DNA of 64,000 nt from Alligator mississippiensis (taxonomy: Eukaryota; Chordata; Crocodylia; Alligatoridae). This document shows, one piece after another, positions 34,180-47,027 of this stretch; positions within the stretch are counted from its first letter, which is position 1; each line of letters opens with the position of its first letter. A program made the translations under genes and the position numbers. A model generated the notes under the pieces. That model made no database searches. It was given only the letters and a program-made list of their open reading frames with translations, and was not told the DNA's origin. Where the stretch lies: the NCBI RefSeq assembly GCF_030867095.1, contig NC_081831.1, positions 47,243,319 to 47,307,318 of the forward strand, in the 5' to 3' direction.

Positions 34180-35000
34180 GACCTTCAAGAAAAAAATGGT
34201 TTTGTCTTCCCAAATGTGGGAGCTATCACTCTCTGATGGCATCTCTGATTGGGAATCTCCTTGATATCACAGTTATAATTCTTGGCTACCATCTCCACAG
34301 CCCCATGCACTTCTCCCCGGTGAATCTTTCTATCCCAGACCTTGGAACTATCTCTGTCACCTTCTCAATATCCTTAGCTAATTGTCTGCTGAACACCAGG
34401 TCCATGTTCTATGCTGGATGTGTCATCCGAGTCCTTTTCTTTTTTTTTTTCTTTAAAGTGGACTTCCCTTTCCTCACCACCACAGCACAGGATCAATACA
34501 CTGTCATCTCCAAAACACTGCACTATTAGACAATCATGAAAAGTAAAGCTTGCAAATAAATCGCAGCCAGTGCATGGATCTGTGGTTTTCTATATGCTAC
34601 CCTTCATACTAGTAACACCTTTAGTGTATCTTTCCACCAAGCTAATATCATCAACCAGTTTTTCTGTGAAATCCCTCAGCTATTCAAGCTTACTTGTTCT
34701 GGCTTGTTCCTTACACAACTTGAAATAATTGTTGGTGTTTGCATAACTTTAGACCCATTTTGTTTTCCTAATTGTATCATACAGTCAGATAGTCAACATG
34801 GTGCCCATCTGAGAGAGGACAGGACAAAGACAGGACAAAGACCTTTCTTGCATACCTCATTCTGGTCTCATTGCTTACTAGCATGGGTACCTGTCCCTAT
34901 ATGAAACCTAGTTCCAGCTCCCCATCAGCTCTTGACCTCATAGAAGCCATTCTCTGTTCTGTGCTGGATCCACTAATCAATCCAGTTATGTACAGCATTG
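34180..35000 (+). pseudogene. OR14-like pseudogene, plus strand
   Basis: The longest readable part gives GNLLDITVIILGYHLHSPMHF, then NLSIPDLGTISVTF and LLNTRSMFYAGCVIRVLF. A T-run at 34439-34450 has replaced part of TM3. DQYTVISKTLHY follows (from DRYIAICKPLHY), then a stop. Downstream pieces include 'FCEIPQLF' near 34663-34690 and a final PLINPVMYS near 34968-35000. The N-terminus is degraded and the C-terminal tail is missing. It is the only OR14 relic on the plus strand here, so an inversion or an opposite-strand duplicate is implied. Many lesions make it old. Confidence 0.85.
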
Positions 35001-35147
35001 GCCTCCAACCTTTTTAGGTCAGAGGTAATTTTTGGACTCTAAGAATAGAAGATCCCACACCCGCACCCCTGCCCCCCTTCCCCCCCACACAGCATACAAG
35101 TCTGTGGCGAGGGGAGGGGTGGGAGGGTTGTGGGGGGGGGTGCAGAT

Positions 35148-37143
35148 TGTTACCAGATTTGCCCATTACTTTGGGGTGTGCTTATTTATTAGGGATAGTT
35201 TCTAGGGTCTTAGTAATTCTGTCAATGTGCTGCTTGTGTTACTATACAGAGCTGTATCTACCCTTCTGCAAGCCCTCACCCCAATGGAGCTATCTTGCAG
35301 GACTCGGTCTCAATGGGGTTGGGTTCCTCCAGTCCCCAAATAAGTTATACACACAAATTAATGTGACACTCCTGACTCAGCCGGGTTAATCAGCATGGAC
35401 AGGCTGACACCCTCACATGCCAAGAATCAGTTCATCAGAGCAACAATAAACTGCAGTCAGACACAAGCATACAGGTGAACAGAATCCCTCTGAATCTGGC
35501 TGGGTGTCCAGCTGACACCCTCATGGGCCAGCATTCAGTTCATAAGGGCACGTCTGAGTCAAACTGGGTCAATCAGCCTGTACAAGCTCATCCCCTTATG
35601 TGTTTCAAACTCAGCACATCCCAATCTTTGGCTTCTTGATGAGCAGACCCCACAGTATTTTTGGGCTTCACAGGGATCTTTAGCTTAGGTAAAAGAAGCG
35701 TTGCTGCAGAGCATGAGAGGAAAGAGAAGTAGAGAAGGAAAAATGTACCCAGTTACTACCAGTTTGACTATAAAAGTTATTTATTGCTAAGCATATGAAA
35801 TATATAATGTTACTAATAGTAATAGACATGCAAAAGAAAAACAAACACAAACAATTACAATACTACCCTGGTTTCACTAAATATTTGGGGAAACTTAGCT
35901 CAAGCTTAACTAATACAGTTCAGGTTCAGAAATTTATGCCGAGAAAGAAAAGAGAGAGAGAGTGCTGGAATCTCACCAGTCCAAGGTACTCGGGCTGCAA
36001 AGCTGACAGGCACAGTCCTTGAAGGGAGATGATCTGCTCTTCCAGCGTCCCAAGAACAACAGGGGATGGTGTCAGCACAGGAGTTTTCTTCTTCTGAAGC
36101 ACCCTCATGCTGCTGCTTTTTGCAGATTTTTATACCCTCAGTTCAGCTGTTTCGAAGCATCCTCAAATGTGTAAATCATTGTCTTTTCTATTGACAAGGG
36201 GTTATCTGGTCTGGAACATCTCAAGAAACTGATTGATGATCAGGAAACACATAAGGTTAGGGAATTACCAGATACTTGGGAGCCAGCTTGAAATTCCTAT
36301 GGATGGCAGATATACTGATGGGATATCTCATGGTTTCTTCAGGAACAATAGATAGCTTGCAGCATCAGGATTTTGGATTTTTACCTGTTGTGCACCAGCT
36401 TCAGCTTAGCATGACTTTTCCAGAACTTACTATAGTCTTTTAACAAACTTAAGGCAATTATTGGGGTGTTCATAACCTTTTCTGCAGAGGACTTCCACCA
36501 GTCGTCTTGGGAAAGGTATGACAACACCTGTGATTAGGGCTCCAGCAGGCTGGATGCTGTGATGAACCCTTAACCATTGTTCAAAAGTTGCCCATATCCC
36601 CTCTGACTCGGTCTCTTGCCTCAGCATTCCCTAACCCGGCAACCGAGTTTTAGTCAATCAAGTTTAAATAGGCCTCCTATAGTGGGACCGGGGAACGTAT
36701 GACCTGAGATGCCTATTAAACTTAGAGTTGTGTGTGTGTCTGGGGGGAAAAAGTCCTTTGTAAAGCCAGATTACAACTGGTCTGATAAATGCTGAGCTGG
36801 GTGTGTGTGAACATGGGTTGATTAGCATTTGGAGCACAGATTCCCCATTATGCAGTGCTCCCTTTCTTCTCTGATCCCAGAATTCACTGCAGTCTCTGCT
36901 TCAGGCTTTCTGTTCTCCATCTCTCATGTAAATGAATGGTCATCTGGTTCCATCTTGGATGCAAATGAGACCTAGGGTAGTTGTTTCACTCTTGTCACAC
37001 TTATCTGGAGGGTCTTAGGTGTGTCACTCACTGCATCTTAATCAGTTTCATTTATGTAGAGGAGGGGAGGTGAGTCCTTTGTGAGACAGACAGGCTGTGT
37101 CCTGTGCCAGGGTTGCCCAAGAACACAGAGCTGAGATGTAACA
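35148..37143 (-). mobile_element. Solo LTR, copy A (2.0 kb)
   Basis: Termini are TGTTACC on the left and GTAACA on the right. They are flanked by a perfect 4-bp duplication AGAT (35144-35147 and 37144-37147). The whole block is the reverse complement of 48253-50201. Read on the minus strand it starts TGTTACATCTCAG and ends GGTAACA. 4-bp duplications are usual for gammaretrovirus-like (ERV1) copies. No internal viral region is attached, so it is a solo LTR fossil. At ~2 kb it is long for an LTR. Confidence 0.8.
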
Positions 37144-37333
37144 AGATTGAGGCCCCAGCCCTTCCCCTATCCCCACTCCCTCCCTCACTGCTGGGGCTTC
37201 GATCGCCCCCGCCAACAGTGGTGAGGGGGGGCAAGCCCTGCACAGCGTGGACAGGGAAGGGACAGAGCCAGGAGCAGCTCATCTCAGGGGCGTGGTTAGG
37301 TGGGGCACTGAATTTCATGATTTAATTATACAT

Positions 37334-38317
37334 CTAAAGATACAAAGGAGTAAACCAAATGCATGAAGTAAAAAGGGACATCCTGTTCTTGGAGAGTATC
37401 TGCCTTTGGAGCAGTTTTCTCAGAGCACATTTGATCTCCTTGTTCCTCATGCTATAGATGAATGGATTTACCATTGGAGAAACTACAAAATACAGAGCAG
37501 CTATCAGCAGATCTAGAGAGGATGGGAAGGTAGAGGTGGGTTTCATGTAGGTGAAGGCACCAGTGGAGATAAACAGGGAGACCACTGTAAGGTGGGGGAG
37601 GCAGGTGGAGAAGGCTTTCTGCTGGCCCTGCTCAGAGGGGATTCTCCACACCATGGTGAAGATCTGAACATATGACACAATGAAGAAAACAAAACAGCCT
37701 AGAGATAAACACACACTGAAGACAAGAGCTTCCAGCTCTCTGTGGTCTGTGTCACAGCAGGAGAGCTTGAGTAGCTGGGGCACTTCACAGATGAACTGGT
37801 TGATATATTTGAGTGGCAGAAGGGTAGACTAAAGGTGTTCCTGGTGTGCAGTGCAGAGTTGATGACCCCAGCAGCCCATGCACAGGCAGCCATCTGGACT
37901 CAAGCTCTCCTGTTCATTATTATTTCATAATGCAGTGGCTTGCAGATGGCAATGTACCAGTCATATGCCATAACTATGAGAGAGGATAAATTTGCCCCCC
38001 GTGAAGGCAATGAGATAAAACACTTGGGCAACACATCCAGCATAGGTAATCAAGTTGGTATTTAATACGGAATTAGACATGGATTTGGGCACGGTCAATG
38101 AGATGGAGCCAATGTCCAGGAGAGACAAATTAAGTTAGAAAAAGAACATGGGGGAATGAAGCTTGTGGTCGAGAGTTACAACTGTGAAAATGAGGAGGTT
38201 TCCCATCAGAGCTGCCAGGTATGCTGTCAGAAACCTCACAAAGTGTAAGATCTGCAGCTCCTGGATGTCAGAGAACCCTGGGAGGAGGAACTCAGTCACG
38301 GTGGTTTGGTTGGACAT
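37334..38317 (-). pseudogene. OR14-like receptor pseudogene
   Basis: From ATG at 38315-38317 it reads MSNQTTVTEFLLPGFSDIQELQ, with an NQT glycosylation site, TM1 GN and HSPMFFF. A stop follows near 38133. The central part is readable only across frame changes (YAGCVAQVF; then DWYIAICKPLHYE with W for R in DRY; a stop after MNRRA). The last 150 codons (37334-37783) are open: PQLLKLSC, IVSYVQIFTMVWRIPSEQGQ, KAFSTCLPHLTVV and SPMVNPFIYSMRNKEI. Several stops and shifts make it inactive, though TM5-TM7 including NPxxY is preserved. The 3' end abuts the sequence just after LTR copy A. Confidence 0.9.
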
Positions 38318-38329
38318 TTCCCTCTTCAA

Positions 38330-38960
38330 TGCATTGTGCAAAACTTGTGAAGGAAGGACAAGGGTACTGGTCCAGATCAAAGTAACAAGCATAAGAGGAG
38401 TGCATCTTGTGCTAGAAATAAGCAAACTCATGAGCAAACTGTCTACAGGGTCTATGTTAAAGGGCTGTAAATTTTTTAGTAGAAAGTAATATCGTTTGGA
38501 TTTGTATCATTTTATTTTTTTTCTGCAGTATAAAAAAGGTCCACAAAAGTACTTATCTGTGGGTGTATGTATAGAAACACTACACCAACAAAAAAGAATA
38601 TTACAGACAAAAACAAGTTTTATCATTATTTGATTGGTATTGCAATAACACACAGGGTTTACCTTTTAATTGCTTCATGCCCTCATTTTCCTCTTCCCCC
38701 TCCCTCCATTTCAAATCTCACTGTAAAACTACCTCCCTTCATCAAGTTGCCAGACCAGAGGGACATAGTCAAACCTAAAGGCCCAGTATGGAGGGCAGAA
38801 TTGGGTTCAGAGGGCTTGAGACAGTAGCCTATGAACCATCGTAGAAAAACAAGATGGTAGTTTTGGCTGGATGCATTTTATATTCAATTTTTTTAATAGC
38901 AACAACAGGAAAAACAAGATTCACAGGGGGAAAAAAAAAACAAGGCCACAGCAAGAGCAG
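38330..38960. other. Upstream spacer of OR14 pseudogene
   Basis: AT-rich, with an A-run at 38930-38941 next to the CR1 end. No coding content recognised. Confidence 0.35.
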
Positions 38961-38965
38961 GCTCA

Positions 38966-40458
38966 TAGATTTCATAGACATTCAGGCTGGAAAAGACCCC
39001 AAAGGATCATGGAGTCCAGCCCCCTGCTCCAGGGGCAGGAAGTCAGCAGGGATCATAGGATCCAAGCAAGATAAACATCCAAATGTGTCTTGAAGGAGTT
39101 CAAAGTAGGTGCTTGAACCACCTCCAGCGGCAGTCTATTTCAAACCATGGGAGCTTGGACAGTAAAGAAGGTCTTACTTATGTCCAGCCTGAATTGGTTG
39201 TGGTGGAGTTTGTGACTTCGATCTTGTCATTCCTTGGGGCGCTCTGATGAACAAACATTCCCCCAGATACTGGTGTTCACCCCTGAAAAACGTATAGATG
39301 GCCATCGGATCACCCCTGAGCCTGCACTTTTCCAGGCTAAAGAGTCCCATGGCTCTCAACCTCACATCATGAGGTCTGTTTTCCTGACATGTGATCATGC
39401 ACATGGCTCTCCTCTGGACTCTTTCAAACTTCTCCACATCCTTTTTGAATTGTGGAGCCCAAAACTGGATGCAGTACTCCAGGTGTGGCCTCACCAAGGC
39501 CGAGTACAATGGAAGAACGACATCCTGGGGTTTGCTTGAGAAACATCTATGGATACAAGCCAGCGTTTTCTCACTTTACTTGCCACAGCATCACATTGAA
39601 GGCTTATGTTCATCTTGTGGTCAATCATGACCCCCAAGTCCCTTTCATCTATCTGTAGTGCTAACCAGCATAGCACTGCTGAGCCTATAAGCATGCTGCA
39701 GGTTTTTCTTCCCAAGGTGGAGAACCTTACATTTTTTGGTGTTAAACACCATCAAGTTCTCATCCTCCTGTTTCCTGAGCCTGTTCAGGTCAGCCTGGAT
39801 CACCCTCCTGTCCTCAGGTGTGGATGCTTTATCTGAGAGTTTGGTGTCATTGGCGAATTTGGCCAGCCCGCTTCTGACACCAGTGTCTACATCATTAATG
39901 AAGATGTTAAACAGTATAGGCCCTAGGACAGAGCGTTCAGGGACCCCACTGGTCACAGCACACCATGACAATTGATTTCTATCAACCACCACCCTCTGGG
40001 TCCTGCCGCGGAGCCAATTCCCCAGCCAGCAGATCGTGGTGAGGTTGAGGCCGCAGTACGCCAGTTTTGCCAAGAGGTGATCATGGGATACCAGATCAAA
40101 AGCTTTTTTTTTTTTTAAGTCAAGATATACAACATCAATCTTTCCCCCTTGTCCAGGTGATAGGTCACCTGTTCATAAAAGGAAATGAGTGCTCAAGCAG
40201 GACCTACCCGCAACAAACACATGCTGGGTATCCCTCAGGATGTTGCCGTCAGCTAGCCTGTATAGGATGGCCTCTTTGATAATCTTTTCCAAGATCTTCC
40301 CCAGGATAGAGGTCAGGCTGACAAGCCTGTAGTTTGCCAGATCTACTTTTCTCCTTTTCTTGAAGATAGGCACCACATTGGCCACCTTCCAGTCCTTGGG
40401 CACTTCACCAGAGCACCAGGAGTTCTTGAAGATCTGTGACAGGGACTGGGCTATGATT
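38966..40458 (-). mobile_element. CR1 LINE, 5'-truncated copy
   Basis: The 3' end with 'tcatagacattcaggctgg' is at about 38970, and ORF2 extends to 40458. Minus-strand pieces give PKDWKVANVVPIFKK (40403), SGVPERSVLGPILFNIFIND and FANDTKLS (about 39880; FAND in place of the catalytic FADD). They end with the ORF2 tail [22 protein letters not shown] (39509-39174). The copy is closely related to the one at 40459-44590. It stops exactly where that copy's 3' end begins. The altered catalytic motif and several stops make it inactive. Confidence 0.9.
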
Positions 40459-43400
40459 TCATAGACATTAGGGCTGGAAGGGACCTCAGAAGATCATCGA
40501 GTCCAACCCCCTGCCCAAAGGGCAGGGAGTCAGTTGGGGTCATAGGATCCCAGGAAGATAAGCATCCAGTTTGCTCTTGAAGGTGTTCAATGTAGGCGCT
40601 TGAACCACCTCCGGTGGCAGGCTGTTCCAGACCTTGGGGGCTCGGACAGTAAAGAAAATCTTCCTTATGTCCTGCCTGAAACGGTCTTGTAGTAGTTTGA
40701 CCTAGTTGTCATCCCTTGGGGCGCTCTGATGAACAAACGTTCCCCCAGATACTGGTGTTCACCCCTGATAAACTTATAGATGGCCATCAGATCACCCCTG
40801 AGCCTGTGCTTTTCCAGGATAAAGACCCCAGGGCTCTCAGCCTGTCATCATAGGGTCTGCTTCCCTGACCTCTGATCATGTGTGTGGCTCTTCTCTGGAC
40901 TCTCTCAAGCTTCTCCACATCCTTTTTGAATTGTGGAGCCCAAAACTGGACGCAGTACTCCAGGTGTGGCCTCACTAAGGCCGAGTACAAGGGGAGAATC
41001 ACGTCCCAGGATTAGATTGAGAAGCATCTATGGATGCAAGCCAGCGTTTTGGTCGCTTTACTAGCCGCAGCATCGCACTGCAGGCTCATGTTCATCTTGT
41101 GGTCAAAGATGATCCCCAAGTCTCTTTCTTGCATAGTGCTAGCCAACATAGCACTGCCGAGCCTATAAGGATGCTGCGGGTTTTTCTTCCCAAGGTGGAG
41201 AACCTTGCATTTATCGGCATTGAACAACATCAGTTTCTTGTCTGCCCACTTGCTGAGCCTGTCCAGGTCAGCCTGGATCACCCGCCTGTCTTCTGGTGTG
41301 GAAGCTTTGCCCCAAAGTTTGGTGTCATCGGCGAACTTGGCCAGTCCGCTTCTGACTCCAGTGTCCACATCATTAATGAAGATGTTAAACAGTATGGGTC
41401 CAAGGACAGAGCCTTGGGGGACCCCACTGGTCACAGAACACCATGATGAGTGACTTCCATCAATTACTACCCTCTGGGTCAGACTACGGAGCCAATTTTC
41501 CAGCCAGTGGATCATGGGGGACCCAAGGCGACAACTGGCCAGTTTCTCCAAGAGGTGATCATGGGAAACCAGATTGAAGGCTTTTTTGAAGTCAAGATAT
41601 ATGACATCAATCTCTTCTCCCTTGTCCAGGTGATAGGTCACCTGGTCGTAGAAGGAAATGAGATTGGTCAAGCAAGACTTGCCCGCAACAAACCTGTACT
41701 GGCTATCTGTTAAGATGTTGGCATCGGCCAGTCCATTAAGGATCGCCTCTTTAATAAACTTGTCTAAGAACTTCCCTGGGATAGAAGTCAGGCTAATGGG
41801 CCTATAGTTAGCCAGATCCACTTTCCTCCCTTTCTTGAAGATAGGCACCACATTGGCCTTCTTCCAGTTTTCGGGCACTACACCAGAGTGCCAAGAGTTT
41901 TCAAAGATCCGTGCTAGAGGCTGGGCTATGATGCTCGCCAGCTCCTTGAGTACCCTGGGGTGAAGATTGTCAGGGCCGGCTGACTTGAAGGTATCCAGCT
42001 TCTAAAGATGTTCTTTCAAGTCAGCATTAATGGAGAGCAGGGGATGATCCTCACCCGGACCTCCCTGTCCCGTAGCGGGCATGGGTGTCCCATGGGACTG
42101 ATGAAAGACCGACGCAAAGTACCTATTTAATAGGTTGGCTTTTTCCTGCGCGTCAGTTGCCATTTGTCCCATCTGGTTCAGCAGGGGTCCAATGTTGCCC
42201 CTGCTTTTCCTCCGGCTCCCCACATATCTGAAAAAAGGACTTATTGTCCTTGATGCTCAAAGCTAGTTGGAGTTCAGTTGCAGCCTTCGCTTTCCTGGTC
42301 TGCTCCCTACAGGACCGGACCAGTGCAGAGTATTCCTCCTTGGAGGTGGTTCCAGTCCTCCATTCTTTGTAGGTCATTCTTTTAAGATGCAGGAGGTCCG
42401 CTAGTTCCCTGGAGAGTCAAGGGGGCTGCTGTGCCCTTTTGCTGCCTTTCCTTTGAGACGGGGTGGACTTTGCTTGTGCATCCAGGATTGCTCCCTTAAG
42501 GAGCAACCACTCATCCTGAACTGCCCTCCCCTTTGAGTTGTGGCCCTTTAGCACCTCACTGACAAGCCTCCTGAGCTTGTCAAGGACTTCTGTATTACTG
42601 ACTGACTTGCCAGCTTTACAGTGGATGGTGAAGGTTATCAGCTCATGGTCACTGTCACCCAGCTTCCCTTTGATCCTTAGGTCACTGATTAGGTTGTCCT
42701 CAGTTGCCAGTACCAGGTTGAGCAGCGCTTTACCTCTTGTCAGCCCGTAGACTTCCTGAGTCAGATAGAGGTCATCCATGCATGAGAGAAAACTTTGCAA
42801 CCACTCAGCTTTGGCTGAGTGCTCCTCCCAGGAGATGTCTGGGTAGTTAAAATCTCCCATGACAACCATACACTGGGAGCGCACGGCCTCAGACAATTCC
42901 CAGGCAAACTCCTGCTCAAGCTCTTGACCCTGGTAAGGGGTCTGTAGTAGACTTCCACTATAGTGTCCCCTGTGTTGTGTTCCCCGTGGATTTTAACCTA
43001 GAGAGTATCAAGTCTTCCACCCTGGGTGCCAATGTCACCTTGCAGTGATATGTAGTTTTCCTTGACATAGAGAGCCACACCCCAGCCCCTTTTGTCCACT
43101 TGATGCCTCCTGTACAGAGTATAGCTGTCTATACCTGTGGTCCAGTCATGGGTGGAGTTCTACCAGGTCTCCATTATCCTTTTGACATCATGGTTATATG
43201 CATTTAGCAGAAGAACAAGTTCTTCCTGTTTATTCCCCAAGCTCCTGACATTTGTCTATAGGCATGCAAGTGTCCCCTTGGGGACCCTAGCCTTGCCTAC
43301 AGTTCATTCCAGGGCTGGGGCAGGGGTGGGTTCTCTTTAGTGCCTTGGCCTGCTGGCTTTGCAAGGGTTGCTCAGTGGGTCAGCATTGGCATTAATCCCC

Positions 43401-44590
43401 CCATCCCCTGGTGGGCTTAGTTTAAAGACCGGTGGAGCAGGCCAGCTAGTCTGGCTGAGAAGAGCCTCCTCCCCAGCGGAGAGAAGCGGAGGCCATCCCT
43501 TGCCAGCAGTTCACTGCCTCTCTGACCAAAGAGCGGGCTGTGGTTATAGAAGCCAAATCCTTCCCGATGACACCAGCGCCGCAGCCTTTGGTTTACTACC
43601 TGGATCCTCCTCTCCCTCCTCAGCCCATAGCCTGAGACTGGGAGGATTAAAGAAAAGACCACTTGCACCTAGAGACCCTTTAGCCCTGCTCCCAAATCCC
43701 TGTAGTGCTTCATGACCCAGCTGGGAGTGCTCTGAGCCATGTCATTTGTGCCCACATGGATAAGGAGCATAGGGTAGTGGTCAGTGGGCTAGAGGAGCTT
43801 GGGGATCTTCTCCGCAATGTCTCAGATTTGGGCTTCTGGGAAGCAGCAAACTTCCCAGGCTAAGGGGTTGGGGCAGCAGGTTGCCCCCTCAGTCCCCCTC
43901 AGGATGGAGTCTCCCATGACAAAAACTTTGTTTTGTCTTGGGGAGAGTGGGGGTGGTAGCTACAGTAGAGTTTGTGTTGCCTGGAGGAGCTGGCAACTCA
44001 GTAGACACTGCTAGGGCTGCAAGAGGTTTGTATCTGTTGTAAGGCTCCAGTGGGAAAGGGGTCTTGGAGCAGCAGGCCTTGGGGCTCTTGACCACCTTGG
44101 TCCAACCCCTGGGCTGGACAGTAAGGGAGGTCCTTGAGTCCTCCTTTGTCCTGGAGGGAGACCATGGTCTACCTTCCATCTCCCAGGGAGAAGGGCCTGG
44201 CAGTAGGAGTCTATCTCCTGTTTGCAGTCCCTGATGGCACACAGTCTCTGAACTGTGGCCTGGAGCTCCTCCACCTGGTGCGCTAGAGACCCCAGTAGGG
44301 AGCAGACCCCACAGGGGAGGTGGCTATGCTCCCGGGCCCAAGAGCGTGAAAAAGTGACAAGCCAGAGGCTCCATCTGTCTGCTTTGAGCCCAGAACCATG
44401 GGCTCCGTCTGGGTGGTGGCCTCTGAGGAGCTGGGGGGGCAGGGGGCCGAAGATCCTGAGGGGACCCTTGGGTGATGGCGCATGCCCATCCACATCATGC
44501 TGCTGGTATGCCAGCTGTGGCTGGGACTGTCTATCCTGGGGAGCTCACAAGCAGGGCCTCGGGCTCACTGAACACAGCACTTGTGATGGC
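40459..44590 (-). mobile_element. Near full-length CR1 LINE
   Basis: This is a ~4.1-kb non-LTR retrotransposon. ORF1 lies at about 44500-43400 and includes a C-terminal SGNH-type esterase region (LILPVSGYG...RRERRI, GFGFYNHSPLF, LARDGLRFSPLG; 43668-43417). ORF2 begins with an AP endonuclease region (SQCMVVMGDFNYPDISWEEHS, DLYLTQEV, GDSDHELITF; 42960-42417). The reverse transcriptase follows at 42377-41012, with SGVPQGSVLGP (residues 151-161 of the 288-aa open part) and the catalytic FADD (182-185). The tail is [24 protein letters not shown] (about 40925). Lesions: in-frame stops at about 42417 and 42002 and frameshifts near 42900 and 42220. Motif A has FN where FD is usual. Completeness suggests a comparatively young insertion. 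Confidence 0.93.
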
Positions 44591-44624
44591 AACAGATGCT
44601 AGTCAATAAAATGCTAACGCATCC

Positions 44625-44775
44625 TCATAGTTTCATAGTTGGTAGGGTCAGAAGGGACCCAAGCAGATCATCAAGTCTGACCCCCTGCCATGGCAGGAAA
44701 AAGTACTGGGGTCAAATGACCCCAGCAAGATGTTCATCTATCTTCCTTTCCTCTTGACTGGTATCTATAACATAA
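44625..44775 (-). mobile_element. CR1 LINE 3' fragment
   Basis: Complement of a CR1 3' end: 'tcatagttggtagggtc', 'agaagggaccc' and 'ccccctgccatggcagg', then 'gatgttcatctatc'. It is a short truncated copy of a different subfamily from the adjacent full-length CR1. Confidence 0.75.
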
Positions 44776-44779
44776 ACAT

Positions 44780-45890
44780 AGGCAGCATCCCAAGAGTCAC
44801 CTTGTCTGGAATGAATCTACACCAAGTTCTGCCTGCCACGATAAACTGATTTATATGGTCCCCACCCCCAGATGGATGGTCATCTCTGTGCCACAATAGG
44901 CCAATCCCATCTTCCTGTTACCCTCACTTTGTGTCATTGGTCTTTGTTAGTTGGGTACAAGAACTTTAAGCTCTTTAGGCAAGGGATGCTTCTCACTATT
45001 TTGCTTATCACACTTTGTTGGGTCCCCTGACTGTAATGTGAGAGGCACTCACATATGTAAAACGCATTTTGGGGGGTATCAACAGTGGGGTTACTGAGTT
45101 ATCCCTCTTCCAGGTGTTTTTTTCTTTAAAACAACAAAGTCTGGGTGCAATGAATAGGTGGGATTGTAATTCTGGTGTTGCTGGGAAATACGGATGCTCT
45201 GCTGTGGGGCTTAGAAGTTAAGCCTGGAAGGATAATTTTTATAAAAACATCTTCTCTTAAAGACATAATGTTTTGCAATATGTACATTTCTTCAAAAGCA
45301 TATGTTTATGTAGAAGAACTAAAAATAAAATGTATGGGTGGGAGGATTATTTGGTTTAAATCTGCAGTCTCCCGGAGCTTTTGGTCAAAAATCTCTAGTT
45401 CCAAAGTCACTGAGATATGAGGGTTCTTGGGAGCAAGTTCAGATTTTTCTAAAGGAAACTGTTTTCTTTTCTTTTCTTTTTTTTTTCTTTGACAAGCTAA
45501 AGAATTTTGAATACTTTGCTATTAAAATGTTGATAGATTTTCAGGTGTGTGTCTTTTTAAGGTGCTTAAATAAACCACACATCCCCCCATTACCAACCAA
45601 TCACAGCTAATTGCAACAACAAACTTACAGCAGTGTTCTTTGTGATGTTTTTCTCAGCTTGTGACAGATGGTCCAGCACCAGGACTCCTCCCTTCTTTTC
45701 CCACTACTGATCTATCTTATTTCCCTTTTCCCTGCCACTGCCAAATCTTTCTAAGTCAAATTATCTTAGTAGGAGCTTTCTCTTCACTCCAAGACTCAAC
45801 TGGCAGAAATAGATCCAAACCAGGGTCTCTCTGCAGATCACAATACACTTCACTGGTTTGGAAAGACTGATGCTGCTAGCAGGTGATTTA
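44780..45890. other. Spacer, no recognisable gene
   Basis: AT-rich with T-runs near 45465-45490. No receptor or transposon domain was recognised. Confidence 0.35.
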
Positions 45891-45892
45891 TC

Positions 45893-46815
45893 CACATCTC
45901 TCTTCTTAGGGTTTCTGGGACTTGTTCCCTAGAGCCCAGCTTAGCTTTGAAGCACAGAATCAGAAATAAGCCATCCTGGATTCATGTGTTTTCAAGCCAG
46001 AACGTTTTATTTTGATTGCTTATTTTCATCACCTTTTATTTATTGTATCCTGCTTCTGGGCCAAGATACGTACCATCTGGGAGCCAAGTTAAAATATTCA
46101 GGCATATAAAAAATCAGTGAAGTATGTAGTCACATTTAGGAAATGAGTTACACAGGTGTGCCGGCTCAGTTTTGTAGCTTAGGTGGTATAGTGAGTACTT
46201 TTAAGATCTACCTGCATTTTACACGCAACAGTGCCTCTGATATAGGTGGCTCAATATCTTTTCTCTTAACTTTTATGCCCTGTAATTTTCCATGCTCAGG
46301 TATATGTGTCACTATTTCCATCTCATTATTTTTCTGTTGCTTTAGTTCTCTTTAATTGCAGAACAATAAATCGTGGGATTGGCAAAGCAGTAGAAGAGAC
46401 TGAGGAATAAAGTCTTCAGTGCTCTGTTCCTTAGGGTGCGTCTACACGTCATTATACAGCAGTGTTGCTCCAGTGCCATGATTTAGCTCTTCCTTTTGGA
46501 ATTACTAAAGCACAGTGCAGCAGGTGCCCCTACAGCGCCATGCACCTGGTGCATGGGTTGATTTTCCCGCTATGTCCCGTTATAGTGACACATTATATCA
46601 GGAGAGCGTGCCACGACACTGATGTAGCTACTCATCTTGTGTAGACCCATGTGATTTTTATGTCACCATAGCACACTGTATGGTGATGTAATGCATTGAT
46701 ACTTCACTGTAGGGTGACATGTAGACAGGTCCTCAGAATCTCAAAAAATCAGAGCCAAAAATGGCAACAAGCAGACAGGAAAAGGGGGCTAGTGAAGACA
46801 GGTCAGGATGACTGG
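45893..46815 (-). repeat. OR flank unit, oldest copy (U1)
   Basis: The stretch aligns in order with 61870-62430: 'gggacttgttccctag', 'cagcttagctttgaagca', 'gcttctgggccaagat', 'tttatgccctgta', 'tcagtgctctgttcc' and 'aaaatggcaacaagcagac'. It is clearly more diverged than the other two copies (54258-55612; 61923-63448). It is interrupted by a small DNA transposon at 46434-46732. I infer it is the 5' flank of an ancestral minus-strand OR14 unit; orientation is assigned from that. Confidence 0.6.
46434..46732. mobile_element. Small non-autonomous DNA transposon
   Basis: The ends 'gggtgcgtctacacg' and (reversed) 'ggacctgtctacatg' are inverted repeats. The insertion is absent from the two paralogous flank units at the matching place (near 54470 and 62340), which gives an empty-site comparison. 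Flanks TTA/TCA could be a 3-bp target duplication, as in Harbinger elements, but this is uncertain. No coding content. Confidence 0.6.
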
Positions 46816-47027
46816 GACTCAAAATATGCACTCATTTCTGCAAATAGATCACTTCATGTGTCTCTGAGCACCATGTTCCACTCTGGGACCTGTAGGGTCA
46901 GAAACAGAGGCTGGAGGAAATATAAGCATTTATTGTGTATTTAGACTTGGGTCCGTCGTTCCATCTAGATCAAGTCTTTCAGGAAATTTGTAAGTTGCTT
47001 TACTGACTTGTTATCTTGCTTTCTGTC

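Noticed and set aside
41012-42896. Reverse transcriptase and endonuclease ORFs as host genes
   Set aside because: They belong to the CR1 LINE at 40459-44590.
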